Shown here: piece after piece, positions 35,710 to 48,300 of the stretch
How positions within the stretch are numbered: position 1 is the first letter of the stretch
Layout: each line of letters starts with the position of its first letter
NCBI GenBank assembly: GCA_022376925.1
Contig: JAIOJX010000004.1
Coordinates: 123,529,123-123,593,122 of the forward strand
Source: Tragulus kanchil
Lineage: Eukaryota > Chordata > Mammalia > Artiodactyla > Tragulidae
Length of the DNA: 64,000 bases
Direction of reading: 5' to 3'
Translations under genes and position numbers: made by a program
Notes under the pieces: generated by a model
Databases searched by the model: none
What the model was told of the DNA's origin: nothing
What the model saw: the letters and a program-made list of their open reading frames with translations, nothing else

Positions 35710-37089
35710 ACCTCTGGGTCTGAAAGATATGACCTGCTCATGAAAGATTCACAGAACAAATCTTGCTGGAGCACCTGCACCCAGAAGCCACTTGTAAGCT
35801 GCCAAACTTCTACATGCAGAACCCAAAACCTAGGTGTAAGGTGCATCTTTTGACTTAAGCAAATATTTTACCATATTTATCACAGTTCTGATTCAATAAC
35901 TTGCCTGAATTTGACTAGAAAAAATAATACTGAACAAAGTAAATTTTATTTTGATTTTCCTGTAAATAATGATAATTTTTTCAAGAATCTATAGGATGGT
36001 AAAGACTTTCTATATTGGCCTCATTAATGTCTACAGCCAACTCATGCTTAATTACTAGAAAGGGAACAGGAGAAAGGAGGAAGGTATCATACATAAGCTA
36101 AAGTCACAGATAATCCCCAAACCTCTGTAATCAAGTTTTAGCCTCATCCTGTTAAGTCTTTTATCAGAACTGCTAGGAAAGAACCAATATGACATACTTA
36201 GGCTTCATCTCATCCATTTCCTCTCCTTGGTCTCAAGTTGGGCTGCTAATAAGCTATGAAGTGGCCAAAGACAGTTGGCCTCCATGTGGGAGGGAGAGAA
36301 CTAGAGGCTGGATAATCCACAAAGTCATTTGGAGACTGCACAGAGCCATGTACTCTCATCTCGGCCCTGGGAAACATGATTAAAAAGGCTGAGCAGGGCA
36401 TTTTTCTCCCAAATAACTGTCCCTGTACAGTTGAAATCTCACCAAAGACGTACATGGCTGGGGGGTGGGGGTGAGGGGTAAAGCATTAGGTCTCTAGTAA
36501 TTGTTGATTATGGAAATTGGGCCACAATAGTTTACTGAGATGCAGGAAAGCAAAGGGCCTTATCAGTGATATGCAACCTGTCAGCAGTAGGGCTTACAAG
36601 ACTCACAGAAGGGTATTGTTTTCATCATAAACCTCATGAAAGATCTAATTCAACCTTATTTCCTTGATCATTTTTTTTTTTTTTCTCCTAAAGCCATGAG
36701 TTCAAGACACCAAAGAAGCTCAGGGTGTTCCAAAAAAAATTTTTGTGTGTGTTGGTGGGTGACAACATCACAAGTTGAGAGGTGAATCAGAGCTGGTAAA
36801 AGGACCCTAAGACAGACTTGAGAAAGAAGATGTGTCAGAGCTAAAAGTTCCAAGTTAAAAACTGTTATGGGGTGTCTAATTGTGCCATTACTTTTATGAA
36901 TTCACAGTCTATAAAACTAGTCTTCAATGAGCAAACTGTTAGTCAAGTGCAGGACCCTAAAGGATTTGAATATATAGTTAAGCTTTGGTATAGAGAAAAT
37001 GCAGAAATGAATACTGATAGATCATTCATTTATTTAAAAATCAATATCCATTGCTGCATTTTCCCTACCTTACCTGTCTCCTGATCAAA
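35710..37089. other. No recognised feature
   Basis: About 1.4 kb with no recognisable repeat or exon; short T and A runs at 36670 and 36732. Confidence 0.4.
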
Positions 37090-38028
37090 CCTGTATGCAG
37101 ATCAAGAAGCAACAGTTAGAACTAGACATGGAATAATGAACTGGTTCAAAACTGAAAATGGAGTTTGTCAAGGCTGTATACTGTCACCCTGCTTATGTAA
37201 CTTATATGCAGGGTACATTATGTGAAATGCCACAAGCTGAAATCAAGTTTGCTGGCAGAAATATCAACAACCTCAGATATGCAGATGACACCACTCTAAT
37301 GGCAGAAAATGAAGAGGAACTAAAGAACCTCTTGATGAGGATGAAAGAAAAGAGTGAAAAAGCTACCGTAAAACTCAGCATTCAAAAAACGAAGATCATG
37401 GCATCTGGGCTCATCACTCCGTGGTGAATAGAAGGAGAAAAAGTGGAAAGAGTGATTGATTGGCTGATTTTCTTTTCTTGAGCTCCAAGAATGCTCAAGA
37501 AATGCTCTGTGGATGGTGACTGCAGCTATAAAATAAATAAAGTCTTCCTACTTGGAAGAAAAGCTATGAAAAACCTAGATAGCATATTAAAAAAATAGAG
37601 ACATCACTTTGCTGACAAAGGTCTGTAGAGTCAAAGCTTGGTTTTTCCAGTAGTCAGGTAGGGAGGGATGTGAGCGCTGTATCATAAAGATGGCTGAGTG
37701 CCGAAGAATTGATGCTTTCAAATTGTGGTGCTAGAGAAGACTCTCAAGAGTCCCTTAAAACTGCAAGGAGATCAAACCAGTCAATCCTAAAGGAAATCAA
37801 CCCAGAATATTCACTGGAAGGACTGATGCTGATACTGAAGCTCCAATTCTTGGGCCATTTGATGTGAATAGCTGACTCACTGGAAAAGACCCTGATGCTG
37901 GGCAAGATTGAGGGCAGGAGGAGAAGCAGGCAATGGAGGATGACATAGCAGAATATCATTTCCTCATGTTCATTTCCAACTCAATGGACATGAATTTGAG
38001 CAAACTCTGGGAGATAGTGAAGAACAGG
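37090..38028 (+). mobile_element. BovB (RTE) LINE fragment with intact YADD box, 3'-truncated
   Basis: Reads from the reverse transcriptase (catalytic YADD at 37278-37289, followed by DTTLMAENEEELKN) through the downstream region to 'ctctgggagatagtgaagaa'. It then stops at about 38028 without the last 80 or so bases of BovB. It is also 5'-truncated, and stop codons downstream of 37427 break the frame, so it is inactive. The second copy is at 38350-39206. Confidence 0.88.
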
Positions 38029-39540
38029 TAATATATATCTATTCATGAAACAAATAGGTCTTTCTATTATTTGCCAGATCCTCATCTAAGCAATGGGGAC
38101 AGAGGTTGTCTCTCCTGCCTCTCAAGTTTAAGCTGACAGTTTCAAGAAGCCAAGTGTTCGTTGGAAAAGGCAAGGAATATGAAGACCAATCCGGTCATAC
38201 CACCTGAAATTTTGAGAGCTCCCTAGTTGGGTCAAGTTCACATGGGTCTGTCTCTCTCCTCAGCATTTTCTATACTCCTTCACTCACCCCTATGCCTAAT
38301 TATTCACCATACTAGCCCTGAATAAAACATTTCTGTGCCTATGGCACATTTTGTCAAGGCTGTATACTGTCACCGTAACTTATATGCAGGGTACATTATG
38401 TGAAATGCCACAAGCTGAAATCAAGTTTGCTGGCAGAAATATCAACAACCTCAGATATGCAGATGACACCACTCTAATGGCAGAAAATGAAGAGGAACTA
38501 AAGAACCTCTTGATGAGGATGAAAGAAAAGAGTGAAAAAGCTACCGTAAAACTCAGCATTCAAAAAACGAAGATCATGGCATCTGGGCTCATCACTCCGT
38601 GGTGAATAGAAGGAGAAAAGTGGAAAGAGTGATTGATTGGCTGATTTTCTTTTCTTGAGCTCCAAGAATGCTCAAGAAATGCTCTGTGGATGGTGACTGC
38701 AGCTATAAAATAAATAAAGTCTTCCTACTTGGAAGAAAAGCTATGAAAAACCTAGATAGCATATTAAAAAAATAGAGACATCACTTTGCTGACAAAGGTC
38801 TGTAGAGTCAAAGCTTGGTTTTTCCAGTAGTCAGGTAGGGAGGGATGTGAGCGCTGTATCATAAAGATGGCTGAGTGCCGAAGAATTGATGCTTTCAAAT
38901 TGTGGTGCTAGAGAAGACTCTCAAGAGTCCCTTAAAACTGCAAGGAGATCAAACCAGTCAATCCTAAAGGAAATCAACCCAGAATATTCACTGGAAGGAC
39001 TGATGCTGATACTGAAGCTCCAATTCTTGGGCCATTTGATGTGAATAGCTGACTCACTGGAAAAGACCCTGATGCTGGGCAAGATTGAGGGCAGGAGGAG
39101 AAGCAGGCAATGGAGGATGACATAGCAGAATATCATTTCCTCATGTTCATTTCCAACTCAATGGACATGAATTTGAGCAAACTCTGGGAGATAGTGAAGA
39201 ACAGGTAATATATATCTATTCATGAAACAAATAGGTCTTTCTATTATTTGCCAGATCCTCATCTAAGCAATGGGGACAGAGGTTGTCTCTCCTGCCTCTC
39301 AAGTTTAAGCTGACAGTTTCAAGAAGCCAAGTGTTCGTTGGAAAAGGCAAGGAATATGAAGACCAATCCGGTCATACCACCTGAAATTTTGAGAGCTCCC
39401 TAGTTGGGTCAAGTTCACATGGGTCTGTCTCTCTCCTCAGCATTTTCTATACTCCCTTCACTCACCCCTATGCCTAATTATTCACCATACTAGCCCTGAA
39501 TACACACTGGAACCTATTTCTGTGCCTTCAATGGCACATG
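37163..39540. repeat. Tandem duplication 10 (unit about 1.18 kb)
   Basis: 37163-38349 is repeated at 38350-39540, offset 1187 at the start and 1177 later. The start of copy 2 lacks 8 bases (caccgtaac for caccctgcttatgtaac), and the end of copy 1 (38320-38349) lacks bases present at 39497-39540. The join falls inside BovB. Confidence 0.95.
38350..39206 (+). mobile_element. BovB LINE fragment (duplicate of 37163-38028)
   Basis: Second copy through duplication 10, with the YADD box again intact and the same 3' cut. One A fewer in the run near 38617 than at 37441. Not an independent insertion. Confidence 0.88.
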
Positions 39541-41505
39541 TTGACTCCTGGATCCACTACAGTGACTCCTGTCCAGCCCCCACTCCCTACCCGTGGTCTT
39601 GAGAACCTCTGTACTTACTACCCTCCCCCAACTAGCCTCAACCACCACGACCTACTCTCAACATCGTCCTCATGAAGTCCTGCCTAGCACCAGAGGGAGT
39701 TAGTCATCAACGTTCTGCCCCTTCATAATATTAGCATAAACCTCTGCCATGACCATCACTGTGGAATATTAAAAGGACCTATTTTTCTAACTATACACTA
39801 AGACTGGCAGTGGGTAAAGAGGTAACATATTCAAGTTCCCATCAACAATTAATTTTACAGTAACTTACTACCAGTTAGAACACAGGCTAACATCTGAAAA
39901 GCCTATGAACCTAAGTAACTTCATTTTTAATTGTTCTCACAAGAGCTTGGATTTCTAAAGGAAAATAAAGAATGCTTATGTTGGCAGAGGGGTACAAAGA
40001 GATACACACAACCTCACCATGGTTTCTCCCAGGACACCCTTTAGAACAAATTATTGAAATATCAAAGCTTTAAATGTTAGGACATGCCTGTGGTGAGTCT
40101 GAAACAGCTTTCAAGTCTGAGGCATACCCAAGAAGACACAAACCCAGGTGTGATGCAAGTCACTCTCCCTGTCACATGTGCAAACAAACACATAAACAAC
40201 ATCAGAAGAAAAATAAAGGCAGACGGACCGTTCTCTGGGCTAGAAGGAAATTCTGATGAATTCTTAAGGAGTTCAAGTTTTTCATTCACTCTGTCAACAT
40301 TTTTGAAATGCCTTGCTCACACATTCAGGCCTAAGTTCCAGGCAATGAAGATCTAGCAGAGGTTCTTTGAAACAAATAGGTCTTTCTATTATTTGCCAGA
40401 TCCTCATCTAAGCAATGGGGACAGAGGTTGTCTCTCCTGCCTCTCAAGTTTAAGCTGACAGTTTCAAGAAGCCAAGTGTTCGTTGGAAAAGGCAAGGAAT
40501 ATGAAGACCAATCCGGTCATACCACCTGAAATTTTGAGAGCTCCCTAGTTGGGTCAAGTTCACATGGGTCTGTCTCTCTCCTCAGCATTTTCTATACTCC
40601 CTTCACTCACCCCTATGCCTAATTATTCACCATACTAGCCCTGAATACACACTGGAACCTATTTCTGTGCCTTCAATGGCACATGTTGACTCCTGGATCC
40701 ACTACAGTGACTCCTGTCCAGCCCCCACTCCCTACCCGTGGTCTTGAGAACCTCTGTACTTACTACCCTCCCCCAACTAGCCTCAACCACCACGACCTAC
40801 TCTCAACATCGTCCTCATGAAGTCCTGCCTAGCACCAGAGGGAGTTAGTCATCAACGTTCTGCCCCTTCATAATATTAGCATAAACCTCTGCCATGACCA
40901 TCACTGTGGAATATTAAAAGGACCTATTTTTCTAACTATACACTAAGACTGGCAGTGGGTAAAGAGGTAACATATTCAAGTTCCCATCAACAATTAATTT
41001 TACAGTAACTTACTACCAGTTAGAACACAGGCTAACATCTGAAAAGCCTATGAACCTAAGTAACTTCATTTTAATTGTTCTCACAAGAGCTTGGATTTCT
41101 AAAGGAAAATAAAGAATGCTTATGTTGGCAGAGGGGTACAAAGAGATACACACAACCTCACCATGGTTTCTCCCAGGACACCCTTTAGAACAAATTATTG
41201 AAATATCAAAGCTTTAAATGTTAGGACATGCCTGTGGTGAGTCTGAAACAGCTTTCAAGTCTGAGGCATACCCAAGAAGACACAAACCCAGGTGTGATGC
41301 AAGTCACTCTCCCTGTCACATGTGCAAACAAACACATAAACAACATCAGAAGAAAAATAAAGGCAGACGGACCGTTCTCTGGGCTAGAAGGAAATTCTGA
41401 TGAATTCTTAAGGAGTTCAAGTTTTTCATTCACTCTGTCAACATTTTTGAAATGCCTTGCTCACACATTCAGGCCTAAGTTCCAGGCAATGAAGATCTAG
41501 CAGAG
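39223..41505. repeat. Tandem duplication 11 (unit about 1.14 kb), chained to 10 and 12
   Basis: 39223-40367 is repeated at 40368-41505, offset 1144-1145, with one T fewer in copy 2 near 41068. The block starting at 38046, 39223 and 40368 is present three times. No repeat family recognised inside. Confidence 0.95.
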
Positions 41506-41539
41506 AAAAACACAGGAAGCAAATAAAATTAAAAAGCTC
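39541..41539. other. Unrecognised sequence within duplication 11
   Basis: Unique apart from the duplication; no exon or named repeat recognised. Confidence 0.4.
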
Positions 41540-41990
41540 ACAATCCATGCCTTCCCAGAAGCTTACAGACTTGTGGACATGGGTCAGGCAACAAGCAAGT
41601 CATATATATTAGATGATAAGCACCATGGGGAATAATAAACAATGACATGCAGGAAAGCGTGTCGGGGTTGAGGGGCAGTGAGGGTGTTGTCCCCTTAGAG
41701 GAGCTGTCACGAAGTGGCCACTAGGCAGGACACACGAGCATCAAGATCTGAAAGAGATGAAGAAATCAGGAGGATTTAGGAGGACGGTCTCACTGGGTGG
41801 AGAGAAGAATAAGTGCAAAAGCCTGTCTGTTGGTGGGCTTTCTTGACACATTGGAGGTGGAGTCAATAGAGAGTAAGTGAGGACAGGCTGTTCTATTACA
41901 GTGTGTGCTTCTAGAATAGCAGTTAGCTCATAGGCTATTGGCAAATAGCAGCATAAATACTGGTATAACACGGAAACGTGTTTTTTTCCC
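41540..41990 (-). mobile_element. L2 fragment, reverse strand (3' part)
   Basis: Reads as the reverse complement of the L2 3' half: a 'gataagcaccatggggaata' segment, a 'gaggagctgtcacgaagtgg' segment and an 'agaataagtgcaaaagcctg' segment appear in the expected reversed order. Duplicated at about 42696-43146. Confidence 0.55.
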
Positions 41991-42290
41991 CCTTTGGCAT
42001 GGCTGGAGTAGACGTCTAATCTTTAGCAGGAAAGGAGGCAGGTAGGTCTCAGTTGGCTGCTGCACAGCCCAGAGTGATCTCACCTCCATCTGAGAGAAGA
42101 GCACCTGCCCCCCTGCTGTGCTGTCTCCCCAGAAACATGCCCCTCCTACTCACACAGCTATCTCTGGTGAGTGCTGGGGTTTTAAGCCATAGAAGATTAG
42201 GAGAGGCCCTCTCTAATCCTACTTTTCCCATAAACCCTATTTTTTTGTCTAGGAGTACATTTTTCAGAACACAGTGTTTTTTTACAGGAT

Positions 42291-42356
42291 GTGTGTGCAT
42301 GCTAAGTTGCTTCAGTCATGTCCTATGAACTTTGTGACCCTATGGACTGTAGCAGA
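42291..42356 (-). mobile_element. Bov-tA, reverse strand, cut at duplication join
   Basis: The first 66 bases of the SINE at 43447 appear here and end abruptly at the join after 'cctatggactgtagc'. Confidence 0.85.
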
Positions 42357-42695
42357 AAAAAATATCAAAGCTTTAAATGTTAGGACATGCCTGTGGTGAG
42401 TCTGAAACAGCTTCATCTGAGGCATACCCAAGAAGACACAAACCCAGGTGTGATGCAAGTCACTCTCCCTGTCACATGTGCAAACAAACACATAAACAAC
42501 ATCAGAAGAAAAATAAAGGCAGACGGACCGTTCTCTGGGCTAGAAGGAAATTCTGATGAATTCTTAAGGAGTTCAAGTTTTTCATTCACTCTGTCAACAT
42601 TTTTGAAATGCCTTGCTCACACATTCAGGCCTAAGTTCCAGGCAATGAAGATCTAGCAGAGAAAAACACAGGAAGCAAATAAAATTAAAAAGCTC

Positions 42696-43146
42696 ACAAT
42701 CCATGCCTTCCCAGAAGCTTACAGACTTGTGGACATGGGTCAGGCAACAAGCAAGTCATATATATTAGATGATAAGCACCATGGGGAATAATAAACAATG
42801 ACATGCAGGAAAGCGTGTCGGGGTTGAGGGGCAGTGAGGGTGTTGTCCCCTTAGAGGAGCTGTCACGAAGTGGCCACTAGGCAGGACACACGAGCATCAA
42901 GATCTGAAAGAGATGAAGAAATCAGGAGGATTTAGGAGGACGGTCTCACTGGGTGGAGAGAAGAATAAGTGCAAAAGCCTGTCTGTTGGTGGGCTTTCTT
43001 GACACATTGGAGGTGGAGTCAATAGAGAGTAAGTGAGGACAGGCTGTTCTATTACAGTGTGTGCTTCTAGAATAGCAGTTAGCTCATAGGCTATTGGCAA
43101 ATAGCAGCATAAATACTGGTATAACACGGAAACGTGTTTTTTTCCC
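42696..43146 (-). mobile_element. L2 fragment, reverse strand (duplicate)
   Basis: Second copy of 41540-41990 through duplication 12. Confidence 0.55.
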
Positions 43147-43446
43147 CCTTTGGCATGGCTGGAGTAGACGTCTAATCTTTAGCAGGAAAGGAGGCAGGTA
43201 GGTCTCAGTTGGCTGCTGCACAGCCCAGAGTGATCTCACCTCCATCTGAGAGAAGAGCACCTGCCCCCCTGCTGTGCTGTCTCCCCAGAAACATGCCCCT
43301 CCTACTCACACAGCTATCTCTGGTGAGTGCTGGGGTTTTAAGCCATAGAAGATTAGGAGAGGCCCTCTCTAATCCTACTTTTCCCATAAACCCTATTTTT
43401 TTGTCTAGGAGTACATTTTTCAGAACACAGTGTTTTTTTACAGGAT

Positions 43447-43663
43447 GTGTGTGCATGCTAAGTTGCTTCAGTCATGTCCTATGAACTTTGTGACCCTATG
43501 GACTGTAGCCTGCCAGGCTCTTCCTTCCATGGAGTTCTCCAGGGGAGAATACTGCCATGCTCTCCTCCAGGGGTTCTTCCCAACCCAGGGATCGAATCTG
43601 TGCCTCTATGTCTCCTGCACTGGGAGGTGGGTTCTCTAGCACCAGCGCCACCTGGGAAGCCCC
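43447..43663 (-). mobile_element. Bov-tA SINE, reverse strand
   Basis: 'ccctatggactgtagcctgc', 'cccaacccagggatcgaatc', and 'agcgccacctgggaagcccc' give the full SINE in reverse. It separates two parts of a reverse-strand L2. Confidence 0.92.
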
Positions 43664-43699
43664 TGTTTTACAGGATACACATATATTAGTATACCAAAG

Positions 43700-44080
43700 A
43701 CATCTGCTGTGTGCGGGGCCTCATGAGACACATGAAATGGGAAGGCACTGGAGGGCTTCAAGCAGAGGGACGAGATGACCTGATGCGCTGAAGATAAACC
43801 AGTGGGACAATGGGACAGAGACTGAGCAAGCGGGAAGCAGCAGAGGAGTGAGGGCCCTGCTGCAGTCAGGTGAGAGAGGATGAAGGCTGGACCAGGAAGT
43901 GAGCAGGGACAAGGGAGGGAAACGCTTAGAATCTGCTGATGAACTGGCTTTGGGAAAACAGAAGTAAGAGGGCCCCGATGTTTTTCAGCCTACGCAACTG
44001 AAGGATGGAGGGGTCACCGGCTGAGGTAGGATCACTGAAGGATAATTCACTTAATGGTGGTCAATTCAATTTTGGTGAGG
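43700..44080 (-). mobile_element. L2 fragment, reverse strand (upstream part)
   Basis: 'cactggagggcttcaagcag' followed by agggacgagatgacctgatg, then 'gctggaccaggaagtgagca' and 'atctgctgatgaactggc', in order, are the reverse complement of the L2 coding 3' part. Probably the same insertion as 42696-43146, split by the SINE at 43447. Confidence 0.65.
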
Positions 44081-44146
44081 TCAGTTTCCAATGCCTATAC
44101 ACCATTCAAGTGAAGATTTCAACTACGTAGTTGAATAGTAGTAATA

Positions 44147-44352
44147 GTGTTCATCTCTCAGTCATCTCTGACTCTTTGTGACCCCACAGACTGTAGCCCA
44201 CCAGGCTCCCCTGTTCATGAGATTCTCTTGTCAAGAATACTAGAGAGGGTAGCCATTCCCTTCTCCAGAGGATCTTCCCAACCCAGGGAATGAACTCAGG
44301 TCTCCGGACCTGCAGGTAGACTCTCTACCATCTGAGCTACCAGAAAGTCCAG
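44147..44352 (-). mobile_element. Bov-tA SINE, reverse strand (copy 1)
   Basis: 'gtgaccccacagactgtagc', 'aggatcttcccaacccaggg', 'ctctaccatctgagctacca': a full reverse-strand Bov-tA. Confidence 0.9.
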
Positions 44353-44811
44353 GTTGTTGAACAGACCTATCCAAATCTCAGGAGAGATTAGTTTGGAAGT
44401 TTTCAGTGTATATTATATCAAACCGTTAGAGTCAATGTATTCAGATTTTCAAAGACTGTTTTTTCTGGCAACCCACTAGCAGCTGGAGCACAAGCCAACA
44501 GCTACAAAAACCTGTGGAGTTAGGTTTTAATTCTTAGCACAAGAGCTCGGATTCCTGGAATGGGAGTGGTGGAGTGCTTATGGTGGTAGAGGGGTGCAGG
44601 AAAATATCTGAAGCCAGTTCTGGGTCATTCTAACAGCCAGAAGTTGGGGTGATGAGCAAAAACAGCAGAAAGCTCACAAGGAAGGTCTGTGAAAAACCAG
44701 AAGTGTAGTGCCCTGGACACCAAGTAAAGAAGTGATCCAACAGGTCAAAGGATGTCACTGGAAATGGGGATGCTTTTCGAGTCAGGATACACATATATTA
44801 GTATACCAAAG

Positions 44812-45190
44812 ACATCTGCTGTGCGGGGCCTCATGAGACACATGAAATGGGAAGGCACTGGAGGGCTTCAAGCAGAGGGACGAGATGACCTGATGCGCTG
44901 AAGATAAACCAGTGGGACAATGGGACAGAGACTGAGCAAGCGGGAAGCAGCAGAGGAGTGAGGGCCCTGCTGCAGTCAGGTGAGAGAGGATGAAGGCTGG
45001 ACCAGGAAGTGAGCAGGGACAAGGGAGGGAAACGCTTAGAATCTGCTGATGAACTGGCTTTGGGAAAACAGAAGTAAGAGGGCCCCGATGTTTTTCAGCC
45101 TACGCAACTGAAGGATGGAGGGGTCACCGGCTGAGGTAGGATCACTGAAGGATAATTCACTTAATGGTGGTCAATTCAATTTTGGTGAGG
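44812..45190 (-). mobile_element. L2 fragment, reverse strand (duplicate)
   Basis: Second copy of 43700-44080 through duplication 13. Confidence 0.65.
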
Positions 45191-45256
45191 TCAGTTTCCA
45201 ATGCCTATACACCATTCAAGTGAAGATTTCAACTACGTAGTTGAATAGTAGTAATA

Positions 45257-45462
45257 GTGTTCATCTCTCAGTCATCTCTGACTCTTTGTGACCCCACAGA
45301 CTGTAGCCCACCAGGCTCCCCTGTTCATGAGATTCTCTTGTCAAGAATACTAGAGAGGGTAGCCATTCCCTTCTCCAGAGGATCTTCCCAACCCAGGGAA
45401 TGAACTCAGGTCTCCGGACCTGCAGGTAGACTCTCTACCATCTGAGCTACCAGAAAGTCCAG
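45257..45462 (-). mobile_element. Bov-tA SINE, reverse strand (copy 2)
   Basis: Second copy of 44147-44352 through duplication 13. Confidence 0.9.
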
Positions 45463-45862
45463 GTTGTTGAACAGACCTATCCAAATCTCAGGAGAGATTA
45501 GTTTGGAAGTTTTCAGTGTATATTATATCAAACCGTTAGAGTCAATGTATTCAGATTTTCAAAGACTGTTTTTTCTGGCAACCCACTAGCAGCTGGAGCA
45601 CAAGCCAACAGCTACAAAAACCTGTGGAGTTAGGTTTTAATTCTTAGCACAAGAGCTCGGATTCCTGGAATGGGAGTGGTGGAGTGCTTATGGTGGTAGA
45701 GGGGTGCAGGAAAATATCTGAAGCCAGTTCTGGGTCATTCTAACAGCCAGAAGTTGGGGTGATGAGCAAAAACAGCAGAAAGCTCACAAGGAAGGTCTGT
45801 GAAAAACCAGAAGTGTAGTGCCCTGGACACCAAGTAAAGAAGTGATCCAACAGGTCAAAGGA

Positions 45863-46657
45863 GACTAAGACTGAGTGCATGCTGCTGAATTTAGCCACTG
45901 GGACAGGGCAGTAACTGTCCTAGTGGCCAAGCACAGTTTTCATCTGCTGACCCACCACACTCAGTGGAACATGAGGGCATTCAGCCAAACATGGAGTTTT
46001 GTTGAAAAGGATAGAAAAATAGAGTGGGGGAGAGGTGGCTAAAGAGAGACACAGGATCAATCACTGTATGTTTACCTTTTACAATGATACTGGGACATTA
46101 CAGCATGCTTTTATGGTGATTGAAAGATCCAGTGGGGAGAGAAAATAAATCCGAGGGAGAGAGAGGGAAAACTGTGCGGTAACGTCCTCAGAAGAAGCGA
46201 GAAAGCAGGTGTCGCAGGAAAAGGTTTGTCTGCAAAGCACTGTGTTAACCAGAGGAAGGCACGGCACATGGGCACTGACGCCGGGAGAGAAACAGGTGTG
46301 GTGGGAGATTGCAGATTCCCTTCTGACCGTCTTGGAGTCTGTCTACAGTAAGATGGAAGGAAGGCTATCTGCACAGAGGTAGCATGTGGGAAGGAAGTTT
46401 TAGAGGCTTGAAGAGAGAAGAGAAACGAAGTATGAAATAGTTGTCTAGACAAAGGAAATGGACCAGAGAAAATGGCTTTGCCAGTCATATGAAGAGCTTG
46501 GGGAGGTTAGTGGTGCTGCAATTAACTTCCAACCAACCATCATGGTGTGCATTTTCTCCAGTAATGTTCAGCTCTCAGGCGGTGGCATAGTATAGGTGGG
46601 GAGCTGGCTTTATTCTGGGCTGAAATTTTGCCAGACAAAAGTACCAAAGATTATTAT
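45863..46657. other. No firmly recognised feature
   Basis: Purine-rich in places. It may continue the decayed reverse-strand L2, but I cannot align it with confidence. Confidence 0.35.
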
Positions 46658-46917
46658 CAATTTCTATGGTCTGCTCCCCAGGCCAAATTCATCTGCTGAA
46701 ATTGGAAGGTGCTTAGATTATGAGCCCTAAAGCGAGTTCTGTAGCCCCTTCCACCATGTGGGTATACGAAGAGGTCCGGAAGAGGCCCCTCACCCCAGCA
46801 GGCCAACACCCTGATCTCAGAGTTCAACTCTGAGAACCGTGAGCAGAACATTTCTATCATTTGTAGGCCATCTAGATTGTCGCATCTTATTCTAGTGACC
46901 CAGAAAGGACTAAAGCA
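46658..46917 (+). mobile_element. MaLR-type LTR fragment
   Basis: 'tatggtctgctccccaggcc' start, 'ttccaccatgtgggtatacg', 'gagaaccgtgagcagaacat' and 'gaaaggactaaagca' at the end follow the MLT1/MST LTR order. Short and diverged; no internal sequence. Confidence 0.6.
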
Positions 46918-47054
46918 TGAACCATGGAATAAAGGCTTTGGGTAAGGATGTTTATTTCTTGTCAGCTGCCAGGGGAAAGTTCATCAGTAGAGATTTAAAG
47001 TAAATGACAATCCCTAGCTAAATGTCTCATCACAGTGATACCGTCTGCCCCTTT

Positions 47055-48300
47055 TAAAAATGGATTAAAAACCTAAATGTAAGACCAAAAGCCATCAAAC
47101 TCTTAGAGGAGAATATAGGCAAAACACTCAAGGACATAAATCAAAGCAAGATCTTCTTTGATCCACCTACTAGAATAGTGGAACTAAAAACAAAAATAAA
47201 CATGTGGGACCCTAATGAAACTTAAAAGCTTTTGCACAGCAAAAGAAACTACAAACAAGCTGAACAGACAACCCACAGAATGGGAGAAAATCATAGCAAA
47301 TGAAATAACAGAAAAGAATTAATCTCCAAAATCTACAAGCAACTCAGACAATTCAACATCGGAAAAATGAACAACCCAATCCAAAAATGGGAAAAGGACC
47401 TAAACAGACACCTCTCCAAAGAGGACATACAGATGGCCAAAAAAACACATGAAATGATGCTCAACCTCACTTATAATTAGAGAAATGCAAATCAAAACTA
47501 CAATGAGATATCACCTCACACCCATCAGGATGGCCATCATCCAAAAATCTACAGACAATAAATGCTGGAGAGGGTGAGGAGAAAAGGGAACATTCTTGCA
47601 TTGCTGGTGAGAATGTAAATTGATACAGCCTCTGTGGAAGACAGTATGGAGATTCCTTCAAAAATGAAAAATAGAAGCACCATACAACCCAGCAATCCCA
47701 CTCTTAGGCTTATACCCTGATGAAATCAAAATTGAAACAGCATCTGTACCCCAATGTTCATCTCAGCACTCTATACAATAGCTAGAACATGGAAGCAACC
47801 TAGATGTCTATCGACAAATGAATGGATAAAAAAAATCTCTGGTACATATATACAATGGAGTACTTCTCAGCTGTAAAGAGAAATGCAGAAGAATCAGCCC
47901 TAATGAGGTGGCTGGATCTAGAACGTATCATAAAAAGTGAAGTCAGTCAGAAAGAGAAGGACAAGTACAATATATTAACACACATATATGGAATCTAGTA
48001 GGATGGTAATGACAACACATGCAGTGAAGCGATGGAAAAACAGACATGGAGAATAGACATATGGACATTGTGGAGAATGAACAGTGGGTGGGAGGCATAA
48101 TGAAAGTAGCATGAAAACCTATACTATCATATGTAAAAAAAAATAGCTATAGTCATTGCTCTGTGAGAAAAGGGGGTCCTGCAGGGGCACTATGCGACAG
48201 CCTGGAGAGGTGGGATTCGGGAGATATACATATGACTAATCTGGGATCACACATATCTGTAAACAACAAAACTCTGTAAAAGTAAAATAAAAATTTTAAA
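47055..48300 (+). mobile_element. LINE-1, 3' part of ORF2 plus 3' UTR
   Basis: Clear L1 ORF2 C-terminal sequence ('agcttttgcacagcaaaaga', 'atgctcaacctcacttataa', 'acccagcaatcccactctta', 'ggaagcaacctagatgtcta') followed by an artiodactyl 3' UTR and an A-rich end at about 48300. 5'-truncated, with stops and frameshifts. It is a single copy in an unduplicated stretch. Confidence 0.92.

Larger units (their letters stand above)
41201..43509. repeat. Tandem duplication 12 (unit about 1.16 kb)
   Basis: 41201-42359 is repeated at 42360-43509, offset 1159 falling to 1156. Near the start of copy 2 three bases are missing (gcttcatctg for gctttcaagtctg, about 42409-42420). The join cuts a reverse-strand Bov-tA at 42356. 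The block starting at about 40057, 41201 and 42360 is present three times. Confidence 0.95.
43671..45862. repeat. Tandem duplication 13 (unit about 1.11 kb)
   Basis: 43671-44782 is repeated at 44783-45862, offset 1112 falling to 1110 because a TG is missing near the start of copy 2 (about 44822). Copy 1 ends in about 30 bases (44753-44782) not seen after copy 2. Contains L2 and a Bov-tA. Confidence 0.95.

Noticed and set aside
46111..46488. 125-codon minus-strand frame
   Set aside because: Purine-rich strand bias lowers stop codons on the opposite strand; no recognisable domain.
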